Of a DNA stretch of 64,000 bases, positions 7,595 through 16,138 are shown in pieces (the first letter of the stretch is position 1; each line of letters begins with the position of its first letter). The DNA comes from DASPJQ01 sp035299065 (GTDB lineage: Bacteria; Bacteroidota; Bacteroidia; Flavobacteriales_D; UBA2798). The notes beneath the pieces were generated by a model, which saw only the letters and a list, made by a program, of their open reading frames with translations, made no database searches and was not told the DNA's origin. Where the stretch lies: the NCBI GenBank assembly GCA_035299065.1, contig DATGXI010000193.1, positions 1 through 64,000 on the forward strand, given 5' to 3'. The position numbers were made by a program, and so were the translations under genes.

Positions 7595-9985
7595 ATGAAA
7601 CAAGCAATGTTCGCAAACTCAATTAAACAAGCAAATTATTCTGTTTGCAAAAATTATTTATTGCTATTCGCATTGGCATTCGGATTAAAGGGGAATCTGT
7701 TTGGCCAGCTTAACATCAAAGACAAAGTCAAAAATGTAGCTGACAAAGCAAAAGAAAAACCCTCAAATATGAATGTACCCGTTAATGCACCAAACAATGA
7801 TAAAATATTGTTTGCGGCCAAACCATTTTCAAAAGGCGCAAATGCGCAAACTGAATTTAAAGCCAACACTCCTGTTTATGGAAAAATTGTGGTGGGGTCA
7901 ATGCGAAAGTATGCACAGGAAATTGATTCCTGGAACCAGCAAAACCTGAAAGAAGAAGGCGTGAATAAGAAATTCACACACCGCATTCTTTTTAACCTGA
8001 GCCGGGCAACCGATCCGGATGGAAGCAATGTTGACGTGTCGGTTTACCTAAGCGAAGCTGACCTGGATAAAAAAGAACTGGAGTTTGACCTGGCCCCTAC
8101 AGAAAATGATGCAACCACCTATTATGTAGAAAGCCAAACCTTTTTTAATGTATTTGCCAGTGTATCCAACATGAGTGATACGTACGGCTCAAAACTAACG
8201 TACATCGTTAAACTTAAAGAAAAGCCAAGTGGCAACATTAATCAGGACCCTAGTGATGCTGTTGCAAACCTTACCATTGATTATTCAGCAAGCAGTTCTG
8301 AAACCCAAACGGAGTGGAGAAACCAGCAGGAAGAAATTCGTACAGCAACGGCTGGTAAGCACAAAAACGGAACAGTAGGTGTTGCAGCAGCACCTAAAAA
8401 CCAAATTTTGTTTGGAAGCAAACCGTTTTCGAAATCACCCGCACCATTCACTACCGTAAAAGCAGGTACACCGGTTTACGGCCGCCTGGTTTTGCCAAAA
8501 CCGCTAAAGGAATATGCATCAAACAGCAATGCCGGAAAAAAATTATGCTTTACCGTATTGGTGAAAATAAAAGGTGTGTATGAAGACGAATACAAAGAAA
8601 CCTGTAACATGATGGTTACTGCAGCCGACCTGTCTAAAAAAGAAATTGATTTTGATATGGCAGCTATGAATGGTGACGCGTCAACTCAGTTTGAAGAAGG
8701 AAAAGAGTTTTACAGGTACATTGCCACCAATGCATATTATGGCGATGGAGCAATTGTTGACTATAAAATTTTACTCGATCAGGAAAGTAATTCCGATTTT
8801 ACCATTAACGGTGAAGGGCTTTTACAGGTTGATTACAGCGCCAATGATTATGACAAAGCACTGGCCTGGTACCAGCAATGCATGAATGCCAATAACGGTG
8901 TTGTTGAAAAAGCCGAAAAAGCCGGTGTGGAAGCAGCCATGAACAATGTGGCCAATAAAATGGTTTTTGCATCACAACCGTTTTCAAAAAACCCGCAACC
9001 GCAAACCGACTTTAAAGCCGGAACACCTATTTATGGAAAACTGACCCTTGAAAAACCGTTGAAGGACTATTGCAAACCATTGGAAAAAGATCTTGTGGAA
9101 TATTATAAAGCCGACAAGGACATTGTTCGTGTACTTGAATTTACCATCAGCATTAAAAAGGGTGAAGGTGAATATGAGCAAATGCCGCTTAAACCAATGT
9201 TGTTTTTAAGCCAGGCCGATATTGAAAAAAAGGAAATTGAATTTGACATAACCCCCGCAAACGGTGAATCGGCATCGCGCTACGCTTCATTCGAGGGATT
9301 TTACCGCTCTTTTGCAAGCGAATACGATATTGATTTGGGAGGAAAAATAAATTTCAAAATAACACTTAACGATGAAATGAATCAGGCAAAAAGTGAAATT
9401 CATGGATTGGAAGGCGCAGGGGATTTAACCATTGACTATAGCGCAAGTACCAAGGCAACACAAAAGGCGTGGTTTGAACAGGGTGTTAAGGAAGAAAAAG
9501 CAGCAAGGCTTGCAGCCCTTAAAAAAGTAAATAAAGCCTCGGTTGAACAAGCTAAAAGTTTGCCTTTGCCACTTTGCTTTTCAAAAGGAAACAATCCCGG
9601 CTACAGCGATGCGCGTTTTTCAAATGCAAATCTCATTAACATGATCAAGCAACACGTAGGCGCAACCGAAATCATGAAACTTACATTTGATAAAGCTGAC
9701 GGCTCGGGCGATTTCCGCAGCCTGGTGGATGCTTCAACTAATTTCCCTTCATACAAAATGGGCAACCATGTATTTTACTGGGCGTTTAAAGACAGTGATG
9801 GTACGTACCGTTTTTCGGGTGGTGTAATTAAAATGGACTATGTAGGAAACGGTGTGTATGGTGATCCTTACATCTACAACTACTCGCCAATTCAAAACAA
9901 CGACCCTTCATTCCCGCTTGACGTGGTAAGAGATGATGCCGGAAGTTATGGTGTATTTATTTTTGATGGCAGTAAACTTAAATAA
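7595..9985 (+). CDS. secreted protein with three tandem ~170-residue repeats
   Basis: 796 residues from the ATG after the operator-like region. A signal peptide covers about residues 18-38 (NYLLLFALAFGLKGNLFGQ). Three homologous units follow, each opening with a KPFSK or QPFSK motif and a KAGTPVYG-like motif (units start near residues 71, 273 and 455) and closing with DYSA (LTIDYSASS, LQVDYSAND, LTIDYSAST). A different C-terminal part (about 670-796) contains FRSLVDAS and GVYGDPYIYN. I do not recognise the family; the repeats look like beta-sandwich modules, so an extracellular or periplasmic role is likely. It is probably first in a run with the two small genes that follow within 30 bases. 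Confidence 0.82.
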   Translation: MKQAMFANSIKQANYSVCKNYLLLFALAFGLKGNLFGQLNIKDKVKNVADKAKEKPSNMNVPVNAPNNDKILFAAKPFSKGANAQTEFKANTPVYGKIVVGSMRKYAQEIDSWNQQNLKEEGVNKKFTHRILFNLSRATDPDGSNVDVSVYLSEADLDKKELEFDLAPTENDATTYYVESQTFFNVFASVSNMSDTYGSKLTYIVKLKEKPSGNINQDPSDAVANLTIDYSASSSETQTEWRNQQEEIRTATAGKHKNGTVGVAAAPKNQILFGSKPFSKSPAPFTTVKAGTPVYGRLVLPKPLKEYASNSNAGKKLCFTVLVKIKGVYEDEYKETCNMMVTAADLSKKEIDFDMAAMNGDASTQFEEGKEFYRYIATNAYYGDGAIVDYKILLDQESNSDFTINGEGLLQVDYSANDYDKALAWYQQCMNANNGVVEKAEKAGVEAAMNNVANKMVFASQPFSKNPQPQTDFKAGTPIYGKLTLEKPLKDYCKPLEKDLVEYYKADKDIVRVLEFTISIKKGEGEYEQMPLKPMLFLSQADIEKKEIEFDITPANGESASRYASFEGFYRSFASEYDIDLGGKINFKITLNDEMNQAKSEIHGLEGAGDLTIDYSASTKATQKAWFEQGVKEEKAARLAALKKVNKASVEQAKSLPLPLCFSKGNNPGYSDARFSNANLINMIKQHVGATEIMKLTFDKADGSGDFRSLVDASTNFPSYKMGNHVFYWAFKDSDGTYRFSGGVIKMDYVGNGVYGDPYIYNYSPIQNNDPSFPLDVVRDDAGSYGVFIFDGSKLK

Positions 9986-9991
9986 CCAGCA

Positions 9992-10342
9992 ATGAGCATT
10001 GGAATGGGCCTGGAGGAAAAAATAATAGATACCTGGACGGTAATTTACTCAAATGAAAAAGGAGCAAAATACAACGGAAAACTAACCGTTACCAACAAAC
10101 GGCTGTTGTATGATGCAAAGTTTGATGTAACAACACGCGGGCTCGTTGAAGAAAATTTGTTCGCCAAATGGGGTTCTGAGGAATACATTGTGATTCCAAA
10201 GAACCGCATAAGGCAGGTAAACATTGAAAAACGCTTTTTTGCCAAAAAAGCAATTATCACACTTGATGATGACACCCAACACACATTCAATTATGGAATG
10301 CTCAACATTGAACCGGTGGCAAACGCCATTCGGCAATCCTAA
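9992..10342 (+). CDS. small cytoplasmic PH/GRAM-like domain protein
   Basis: 116 residues, seven bases after the previous stop. It has the strand pattern of a PH/GRAM-like fold: YNGKLTVTNKRLLYDAKF, then EEYIVIPKNRIRQVNIEKRFFAKKAIITLDD, and a C-terminal helix (NIEPVANAIRQS). No signal peptide or membrane segment is present. Bacterial proteins of this fold often bind ligands or partners at the membrane; no specific function can be given. An alternative start lies four codons downstream. Confidence 0.7.
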   Translation: MSIGMGLEEKIIDTWTVIYSNEKGAKYNGKLTVTNKRLLYDAKFDVTTRGLVEENLFAKWGSEEYIVIPKNRIRQVNIEKRFFAKKAIITLDDDTQHTFNYGMLNIEPVANAIRQS

Positions 10343-10368
10343 CCGGCACAAAGCAACCCGGGCATAGT

Positions 10369-10818
10369 ATGGCGGTTGTAGTATTGATTTTTTCGCTGCT
10401 CATAGCACTGGTTTGCTTCTGGGCCAGTGTACGTTTACTACTGGTAAATGCAAAGGTTAAAAAGTGGAGGCGGGTACAGGCCACGGTTGTTATGCGTGAA
10501 CTGGCCTTGCGAGCCGGACCCGGCAGGCGCTCAACCTATGTGCTTGACGTGATGTATAAATACAGGGTTGGGGGCGAAGAGTATTCCGGAAAAAATGTGC
10601 ATTTGGTAAACCTGGTTAACGGCTGGGTTTATTACACCAGCAACAATGGAAACAAAAAACTTTGGGAGATTGACGATAAGCCCCTAATTTACGTCAATCC
10701 AAAAAATCCGGCCCGCTCGGTAATTTACCGCAGCGGGGTCGGGTTTTATTATTTTATTTTTTTAATGGGATTGTTGTCATTGGCTGTTGGACTGGTAAAT
10801 TATTTTGTTGTACAATAG
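10369..10818 (+). CDS. DUF3592 domain membrane protein
   Basis: 149 residues with a membrane helix at each end (about 3-27 and 122-146). The extracytoplasmic middle has the DUF3592 pattern: RVQATVVMREL, YKYRVGGEEYSGKNVHL, then IYVNPKNPARSVI. The family is widespread and has no assigned biochemical role. It lies 26 bases after the PH-like gene and 41 bases before the kinase gene, on the same strand, so it may belong to the same regulon. Confidence 0.82.
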   Translation: MAVVVLIFSLLIALVCFWASVRLLLVNAKVKKWRRVQATVVMRELALRAGPGRRSTYVLDVMYKYRVGGEEYSGKNVHLVNLVNGWVYYTSNNGNKKLWEIDDKPLIYVNPKNPARSVIYRSGVGFYYFIFLMGLLSLAVGLVNYFVVQ

Positions 10819-10859
10819 GTATTGATTTAAATACTATATTCGACTATTCAACCCGTTTA

Positions 10860-12719
10860 TTGAAGAAGCTTGTTTCAATAATTTTATTTTTTCTATCAGC
10901 ACAATTCATATGTGCACAGTCAAATCCTGTCCTTCGCGATTCGGTTGAACGTGTTTTAAAAAACGCCAAAACAGATACGGCAACTTGTTTTGCACTTCTC
11001 AAACGCATTGTGGATTTAAGTCCTGCTGAGCATGAAACAGCTGTATATGCAAGTAAATGGGCGGTGGCTGCAGCAAAAAAAAACGGTAATAAAGAATGTC
11101 TCACTCAGGCCTGGTATACCCTGGGCCGTTGCTACCAGATAATTGGCGACTATAATACAGCAATAAGGTATTTTAAAATAGCCGCAAAACTGGCCGAAAA
11201 ATATAAGTTTTATGAGACCCAGGCATCATTGTACGATTGTTTTGCGACAATATACGGTGCCGTTAAGCAATATAAACTTTCAGAGCAATATTATCACAAA
11301 GCCATTGAATTGTCAGAGCGAAAAAAGCTGAATTTTAATTTACCGGCCATTTACTTTAACCTGGCGTCTTTATATTACGAAGCCAAACCCGACAGTAATT
11401 ACACTCAAAATGCATTAAAAAATCTAAACATTGCTTTAAACCGAGCCGATACAGCTAAAAACTGGGATGTTATAGCTTACGGTCTTTGGCTTAAGTCATT
11501 AATTTATGAAGAAAAACTGCACAATGATTCTTCTGTAGTTTTTGTTGACAGGGCTTTTTTAATTGCAAAAGCACATGACATGACCGACTTTTATTGTCCT
11601 TATTACCACCAGAAAGGAATGATGTTGGTTAAAAAGGGAAAGCACAACGAAGCCATTAACATATTTGAGCAGGGATTAAAAACAGCTGAACAAATACATT
11701 CACATTTATGGCAATACAATTTTTACCAGGAACTGGCCAAGGTTTCTGCCGAAAAAGGCGAATATGAAAAGGCATTGGAATATCACATACAGCATAAAAT
11801 GTATTATGACAGCGTGGTGAACACCGAGAACTTTGCCAAAATAAATGACCTGGAAACGCAGTTAAAAATTGAAAAAAAGGAAAAAGAAAAAAAGATAAGT
11901 GACCTGTTGCTGCAAAAATCAGAACAACGCCAGCAAAACCTGTGGATAATTATTATTTCAATAAGCGTACTTGTACTTGGCCTGGTGGTTTTTGTGGTTG
12001 TGCTGGTACGAAATGTACGTGCACGCAGGCAGGCTTACCACAAACTGCAGCAAAAAAATATTGAGATACAGCAACAGGGCGAACAGCTTGCAAAATTATC
12101 GGGTGAAATCACCAAATACCAGTCGCAAATGAACCCGCATTTTGTGTTTAATGCCCTAAACAGCATACAGGGTTTTGTGGTAAACAACGAGAAGGAAAAA
12201 ACCCTGTTGCAGCTGGGTAATTTTTCAAAGCTCATGCGCACCACGCTTAATAATTCAAACCATGAACTCATTTCGCTGGAAAATGAAATGGATTATTTAA
12301 AAACCTTTATTGCCTTTGAACAGGAGCGGTTCAAAAACAAAATAGGGTTTACAATTGATTTAAACGTTGATGGTAAAGAAACAATGGTGCCGCCCATGAT
12401 GATACAACCTTTGCTGGAAAACGCCTTAAAACACGCCAGGCTGGGCGATGTGAGCGATGCAACCATTGGGTTGAAAATTGAAGAGGAAAACAAGCACCTT
12501 AAAATAACCGTAACAGACAATGGCAAAGGCATTGCGGGTGACAAAAACGAAATTATTAAACAATCGCATTCCATGTCTATCATTCAATCGCGCATTGAGC
12601 TGGCGTATGAACGCGAAAAAATGCAAATGCCCCTGAATTATTTCAGCATTGCCAGTGTACCGCAATTGGAGCGTGGAACCCGCGTGGTGTTTTACCTGCC
12701 CATGTTAGCTGAATTTTAA
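10860..12719 (+). CDS. TPR sensor histidine kinase, LytS-like
   Basis: 619 residues from a TTG codon. The TTG is accepted because a signal peptide (MKKLVSIILFFLSAQFICAQ) starts exactly there and no ATG or GTG precedes it in frame after the previous stop. About six TPR-type helix pairs fill residues 50-340 in the periplasm, a coiled-coil (KKEKEKKISDLLLQKSEQ) leads to one membrane helix at about 361-384, and a His_kinase domain follows: MNPHFVFNALNSIQGF around 424 with the phospho-accepting His, then PLLENALKH and TVTDNGKGI of the ATPase part. It should phosphorylate the LytTR regulator encoded 14 bases downstream. Confidence 0.93.
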   Translation: MKKLVSIILFFLSAQFICAQSNPVLRDSVERVLKNAKTDTATCFALLKRIVDLSPAEHETAVYASKWAVAAAKKNGNKECLTQAWYTLGRCYQIIGDYNTAIRYFKIAAKLAEKYKFYETQASLYDCFATIYGAVKQYKLSEQYYHKAIELSERKKLNFNLPAIYFNLASLYYEAKPDSNYTQNALKNLNIALNRADTAKNWDVIAYGLWLKSLIYEEKLHNDSSVVFVDRAFLIAKAHDMTDFYCPYYHQKGMMLVKKGKHNEAINIFEQGLKTAEQIHSHLWQYNFYQELAKVSAEKGEYEKALEYHIQHKMYYDSVVNTENFAKINDLETQLKIEKKEKEKKISDLLLQKSEQRQQNLWIIIISISVLVLGLVVFVVVLVRNVRARRQAYHKLQQKNIEIQQQGEQLAKLSGEITKYQSQMNPHFVFNALNSIQGFVVNNEKEKTLLQLGNFSKLMRTTLNNSNHELISLENEMDYLKTFIAFEQERFKNKIGFTIDLNVDGKETMVPPMMIQPLLENALKHARLGDVSDATIGLKIEEENKHLKITVTDNGKGIAGDKNEIIKQSHSMSIIQSRIELAYEREKMQMPLNYFSIASVPQLERGTRVVFYLPMLAEF

Positions 12720-12733
12720 TAACCTGAATTTTT

Positions 12734-13480
12734 ATGAACTGCATAATAGTTGATGACGATAACAATTGTATAAAGGCCTTAAACGGCATATTGAGCGATT
12801 ATATTCCAACAGCAAACGTGGTGGGTACAGCCAATACAATTGCCGAGGCCGTTAAACTGGTAAACGCAAATGCCATTGACGTGGTTTTTCTGGACGTTGA
12901 AATACAGGACGAGGTGGGTTTTGACCTGTTTAAATTTATTCCAGCCCCAAAATTTGAAGTGATATTTACCACGGCCCATGAAAAATACATGATGAAGGCC
13001 ATAAAGAGCTCGTGTTTTGATTATTTATTAAAGCCAATAGTGATACAGGAGCTGGTAAGCACCATGGCGCGCCTGGAAAGCAAAAAAAACCAGGCCCTAT
13101 TTACTGCACAGCGTGCCGAGGCGCTTTTGAACAACGTATCGGGCAATACCAAGAAAGTGGAAAAACTGGCCATACCTGTAAAAGACGGCATGCAACTCAT
13201 AAGCGTAAACAACATTATTTGTTTTGAGGGCGATGCCAAGTACACCACCCTTTATCTTGACAACAACGAGCGGTACGTTTCATCCAAAAACATTGGTGAG
13301 TTTGAGGAGATGCTGGACCCTGAAATGTTTTTCAGGTGCCACCGTTCCTGGATTGTGAATTTAAAACACGTTTCAAAGTATTTGAAAAGCGACAGCCAGG
13401 TAATGTTAACCGACAATCGCTTAATTGATGTTTCGGTTAGAAAGAAAGATGAGTTTTTGAAATTGTTTTATAAGGCGTAG
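12734..13480 (+). CDS. LytTR-family response regulator
   Basis: 248 residues. The receiver domain has the acidic pocket (VDDD at 6-9), the phosphorylated Asp54 in VVFLDVE and the conserved Lys in YLLKPI near residue 102. The LytTR DNA-binding domain fills about 140-246, with the characteristic CHRSWIVNLKHV stretch. It acts in the cytoplasm as a transcription factor controlled by the kinase just upstream, with which it forms an operon. A plausible target is the direct-repeat array at 7484-7540. The gene is convergent with the propeller lipoprotein gene. Confidence 0.95.
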   Translation: MNCIIVDDDNNCIKALNGILSDYIPTANVVGTANTIAEAVKLVNANAIDVVFLDVEIQDEVGFDLFKFIPAPKFEVIFTTAHEKYMMKAIKSSCFDYLLKPIVIQELVSTMARLESKKNQALFTAQRAEALLNNVSGNTKKVEKLAIPVKDGMQLISVNNIICFEGDAKYTTLYLDNNERYVSSKNIGEFEEMLDPEMFFRCHRSWIVNLKHVSKYLKSDSQVMLTDNRLIDVSVRKKDEFLKLFYKA

Positions 13481-13537
13481 GGAAGGAAAGACTCAAGGTT
13501 TAGATAGAATGGTTTGTGGCATCTCTTCCATCGTTTC

Positions 13538-14581
13538 TCATGGCTTGAATTTTTCGAATGTGGTCCCATTAAATTTATAGGCTCCGTTTTCGTGTGTTCC
13601 AAGCCACAGGTCGCCATGGTTGTCTTTGTAAATACTGAATAAGGTAATGTCTTTTGAATTCTCTTGAACCGGGTAATGAGTAACTTTTGTTCCATCGTAT
13701 TTCCAAACCCCATCACGGTAGGTTACAAACCATAAATTATTGTTGTTATCTCTTACGGTTGACAGGTACTCGTCCAGGTTGCTGTCCTTTTTACCATCCA
13801 AACCACCTATGCTTTCGTGTCGTGTATAAAACGTATTGCTTTTTATTGTTATGCTGTCGTAAACGCTGTAACGGTTTTCGGTATTAAACCAAAAGTCCCC
13901 GTTTTTGTCTTCGGTGATTGAACGTACTCCGTTTGCCCCTTCGTTGCGAAATTCTGTCACATCTTCTTCGGTAATCCATTCAAATGATTTTCCGTCATAC
14001 CGGCAAACACCAACCGGATTGGTGCCAAACCAAATGTTTCCTTTTCTGTCTTTATAAATGCTGTAAACATCAAATGGATTGAGTAAATTTAGTGGGTTAG
14101 GGAGCTTCAATTCAAATAATGTAATGCCATCATAGCGATATACTTTTCCCGTAATGCCATAAGAATATTTAAACCAGATATCTGTGGATTCAAGTTTCCA
14201 ATTTCTACCGGGAACTGCCGTTAAAGTCGTGAAATTATTTCCGTCAAACCTTGATATTGCTGAGTTAGCGTTTGCACTGGCAAAATAAATATTACCCGAT
14301 TTATCTTCTTTTATTTCATCAATTCTGTTGTTTAGCAAACCGTGTTTGGTGGTATAATTTATCAGCGACTTTCCGTCATATTTGTACACGCCTGTTTCCC
14401 AACTACCAAACCAATAATTATTTTTCTTGTCTTGATAGATCACCATAATGCTGTTTCCAGGTTTTTTTACGGTGTCGCCTTGTGTAATTTGGTTTGCATC
14501 ACTTTTCTGGCAAGAGGCCTGTCCTTTGCACGATGTCAACAGGGTTAAAATGGGTAGAAATAAAAATATATTTAATTTCAT
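13538..14581 (-). CDS. lipoprotein with two-component-regulator-type propeller repeats
   Basis: 347 residues from the ATG before a lipoprotein signal (MKLNIFLFLPILTLLTSC, lipid Cys18). The mature protein consists of repeated blades of the Reg_prop type, each with D-x-x-G-N-I/L-W/Y-F/L-x-T/S: KSGNIYFAS, RKGNIWFGT, KNGDFWFNT, NNNLWFVT and NHGDLWLGT. These sensor-domain propellers normally precede a kinase, but here no transmembrane or kinase domain follows, so it is a free-standing propeller, probably a binding protein in the envelope. It follows the repeat fragment at 14643-14720 and may be the last gene of the 16.1-13.5 kb block. Confidence 0.85.
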   Translation of the reverse strand: MKLNIFLFLPILTLLTSCKGQASCQKSDANQITQGDTVKKPGNSIMVIYQDKKNNYWFGSWETGVYKYDGKSLINYTTKHGLLNNRIDEIKEDKSGNIYFASANANSAISRFDGNNFTTLTAVPGRNWKLESTDIWFKYSYGITGKVYRYDGITLFELKLPNPLNLLNPFDVYSIYKDRKGNIWFGTNPVGVCRYDGKSFEWITEEDVTEFRNEGANGVRSITEDKNGDFWFNTENRYSVYDSITIKSNTFYTRHESIGGLDGKKDSNLDEYLSTVRDNNNNLWFVTYRDGVWKYDGTKVTHYPVQENSKDITLFSIYKDNHGDLWLGTHENGAYKFNGTTFEKFKP

Positions 14582-14642
14582 TTTTGTATTTTTTATGGGT
14601 TGCGGTGTTGTTGTAGAGTTACTGCTGATGGTTAACCGTATA

Positions 14643-14720
14643 GCCAGCACCAACGTTTATTAATCGCTACAATGTTTCTATTTGTACTGTAATCCCATTA
14701 ACGCAAAAGCTGTGTTGTGC
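14643..14720. repeat. half copy of the long palindromic spacer repeat
   Basis: This stretch matches one half of the spacer at 44632-44763: the shared core CACCAACGTTTATTAAT, then AATGTTTCTATT, ACTGTA and finally GCAAAA followed by GTGTT. The other half is missing and is replaced by the 5' region of the propeller lipoprotein gene. It follows the stop of the minus-strand gene at 14726, the position expected of a recombination site at the 3' end of a gene cassette. Confidence 0.72.
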
Positions 14721-14725
14721 GCAGA

Positions 14726-15388
14726 TTAGTAGTTTCCTACTCTCCAGTCAAGGTCTAATGCTTTGAAGTCATGGTCTACATATTTGTATTGACTTACCAA
14801 CGTATTCATTTCTATGTCACGTTTAGTCGGATCCAAGATGAGCCATAGGGTTTCGTCTATTTCATGGAGGTTGTCCGTTATAAGTGTTTTTAATTTATGC
14901 TTCAGGTAGAAGCTATAATGGAGTCCGGCCGAAAACCCCTCAACCATTCCTGCATCTGGATAAGTTAATTTATAAACTTCCTGCCTAAAGTTGAACAAGT
15001 TATTAAAAAGCCAACCGATGTCAACCGGTCTTCGATTAATATGTTCGGTCATGTCTGGGTACAATGAATTAATAGTTTCATTCACTTTTATTGACAGCTC
15101 TGCATTTGCATCTTTTTCTCGGTCACGGAGGAATTCACCCCGCAAAAGATATTCCAAATTTGTTATTTTATTCAATTGTCTTGCCCTGTCTAGTCCTTGT
15201 TTGTCACCACCAGCGAAGTATTTTATTTGTACGAGCGGATTTACATATTTTTTTGTAAGCCCAAATGCTTCAAGTAATGATTCAATTTGCGCAAGTCTAA
15301 GTTTTGCAGGTTTGCTATTTTTATTTTGAGGAAGCGTCCACAAATATTGATAGTCCAAGATTTTATATACTAGTTCTTTTGCTGTCAT
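14726..15388 (-). CDS. hypothetical protein in accessory block
   Basis: 220 residues, family not recognised. It is a soluble, mostly helical, charged protein without signal peptide or membrane segment, with motifs such as KLRLAQIESLLEAFGL, YLLRGEFLRDREKDA and DLDWRVGNY at the C-terminus. It lies 49 bases downstream of another unknown gene and is followed by the half repeat at 14643-14720. The gap before it contains CAAACCGTTGGGCGC on the minus strand, resembling the end of the other spacers. It may be a mobile cassette gene; its function is open. Confidence 0.72.
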   Translation of the reverse strand: MTAKELVYKILDYQYLWTLPQNKNSKPAKLRLAQIESLLEAFGLTKKYVNPLVQIKYFAGGDKQGLDRARQLNKITNLEYLLRGEFLRDREKDANAELSIKVNETINSLYPDMTEHINRRPVDIGWLFNNLFNFRQEVYKLTYPDAGMVEGFSAGLHYSFYLKHKLKTLITDNLHEIDETLWLILDPTKRDIEMNTLVSQYKYVDHDFKALDLDWRVGNY

Positions 15389-15437
15389 CTTTTATTTTGC
15401 GCCCAACGGTTTGCAAATGTGTTTTTAGCATCAGTTT

Positions 15438-15968
15438 TTATTTCGTCCATTCTTTCGGAAATTCTGTCGCCCCAATAATTGTCGAGGATTGCTCGTGGTT
15501 TAAAATTGTTATTTCTGTAATTCTTGATTCTTCCACTTCATTGTCTGTAAAACTGATTCTGTTTTTTAAGTCAATGTCAAATCGAATATCAAAATTGGTC
15601 TTGTGCAAAATGTATTCATCGCTTTCGTCATAATAAAAGTCGTTGTCCAGTTTGAAAAGGTCTTTTACATAACTGCCAATAGAAATTTGTTGGAAAATCT
15701 TTCCTTTAAAACCTTGTCTAACTGTCAACGAAGTAATTTTCCCCGTATAAATATTAACACCAACAAGAAAAATGTCCCTGTAATTTAGAGTCAACCAGTC
15801 TGGGAACTGTTTTTCAGTCGTAAAAATCCAGTCGATATTTTGTCCGGAGAGAGTATTAGATAAAATTAATTGTCTCAGCGAAAAGGCATTTTCCAATAAC
15901 TTAATTTCTCCAATACCTTGTCCAGGAATTATTGGCGAATCAAAGTCTATTTTCTTTACTGTCGTCAC
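15438..15968 (-). CDS. hypothetical protein, first gene behind leader L1
   Basis: 176 residues from a GTG start, about 105 bases after the promoter element of the conserved leader. Family not recognised. It has IIPGQGIGEIKLLENAF near the N-terminus and a mainly beta-stranded body with many Phe, Tyr and Asp, ending IGATEFPKEWTK. No signal peptide or membrane segment. The size, sequence style and placement in a block of unrelated genes would fit an immunity-type or cassette-borne accessory protein, which is inference only. Confidence 0.72.
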   Translation of the reverse strand: MTTVKKIDFDSPIIPGQGIGEIKLLENAFSLRQLILSNTLSGQNIDWIFTTEKQFPDWLTLNYRDIFLVGVNIYTGKITSLTVRQGFKGKIFQQISIGSYVKDLFKLDNDFYYDESDEYILHKTNFDIRFDIDLKNRISFTDNEVEESRITEITILNHEQSSTIIGATEFPKEWTK

Positions 15969-15984
15969 GTTGTTGTCTGTCGTT

Positions 15985-16085
15985 TTAAAATTGGTGCCAA
16001 CTCCTTTACACCCGCCATTCTATAGCGCCCATCCATCCAAAATAGCTGTATTCATGAAGTTTTATAGCGGGTATCAAATATACCA
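15985..16085 (-). promoter_or_regulatory. conserved leader L1 with TATATTTG promoter element
   Basis: Read on the minus strand, TATATTTG (16082-16075) is followed by ATACCCGC, AAACTTCAT, ATACAGC, TTTTGG, GGCGCTA and GCGGGTGTAAA. The same blocks in the same order occur in the leader at 47970-48081, although the genes behind the two leaders are unrelated. The ACCCGC and GCGGGT parts are complementary and can form a hairpin. It is a promoter region for the genes at 15968-13538 and resembles the cassette promoter plus attachment site of an integron; that reading is inference. Confidence 0.7.
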
Positions 16086-16138
16086 ATTTCGCTCATAAAT
16101 GGTTAAAGACAGACACGCAAAAAAATAAAACAAGTTTG

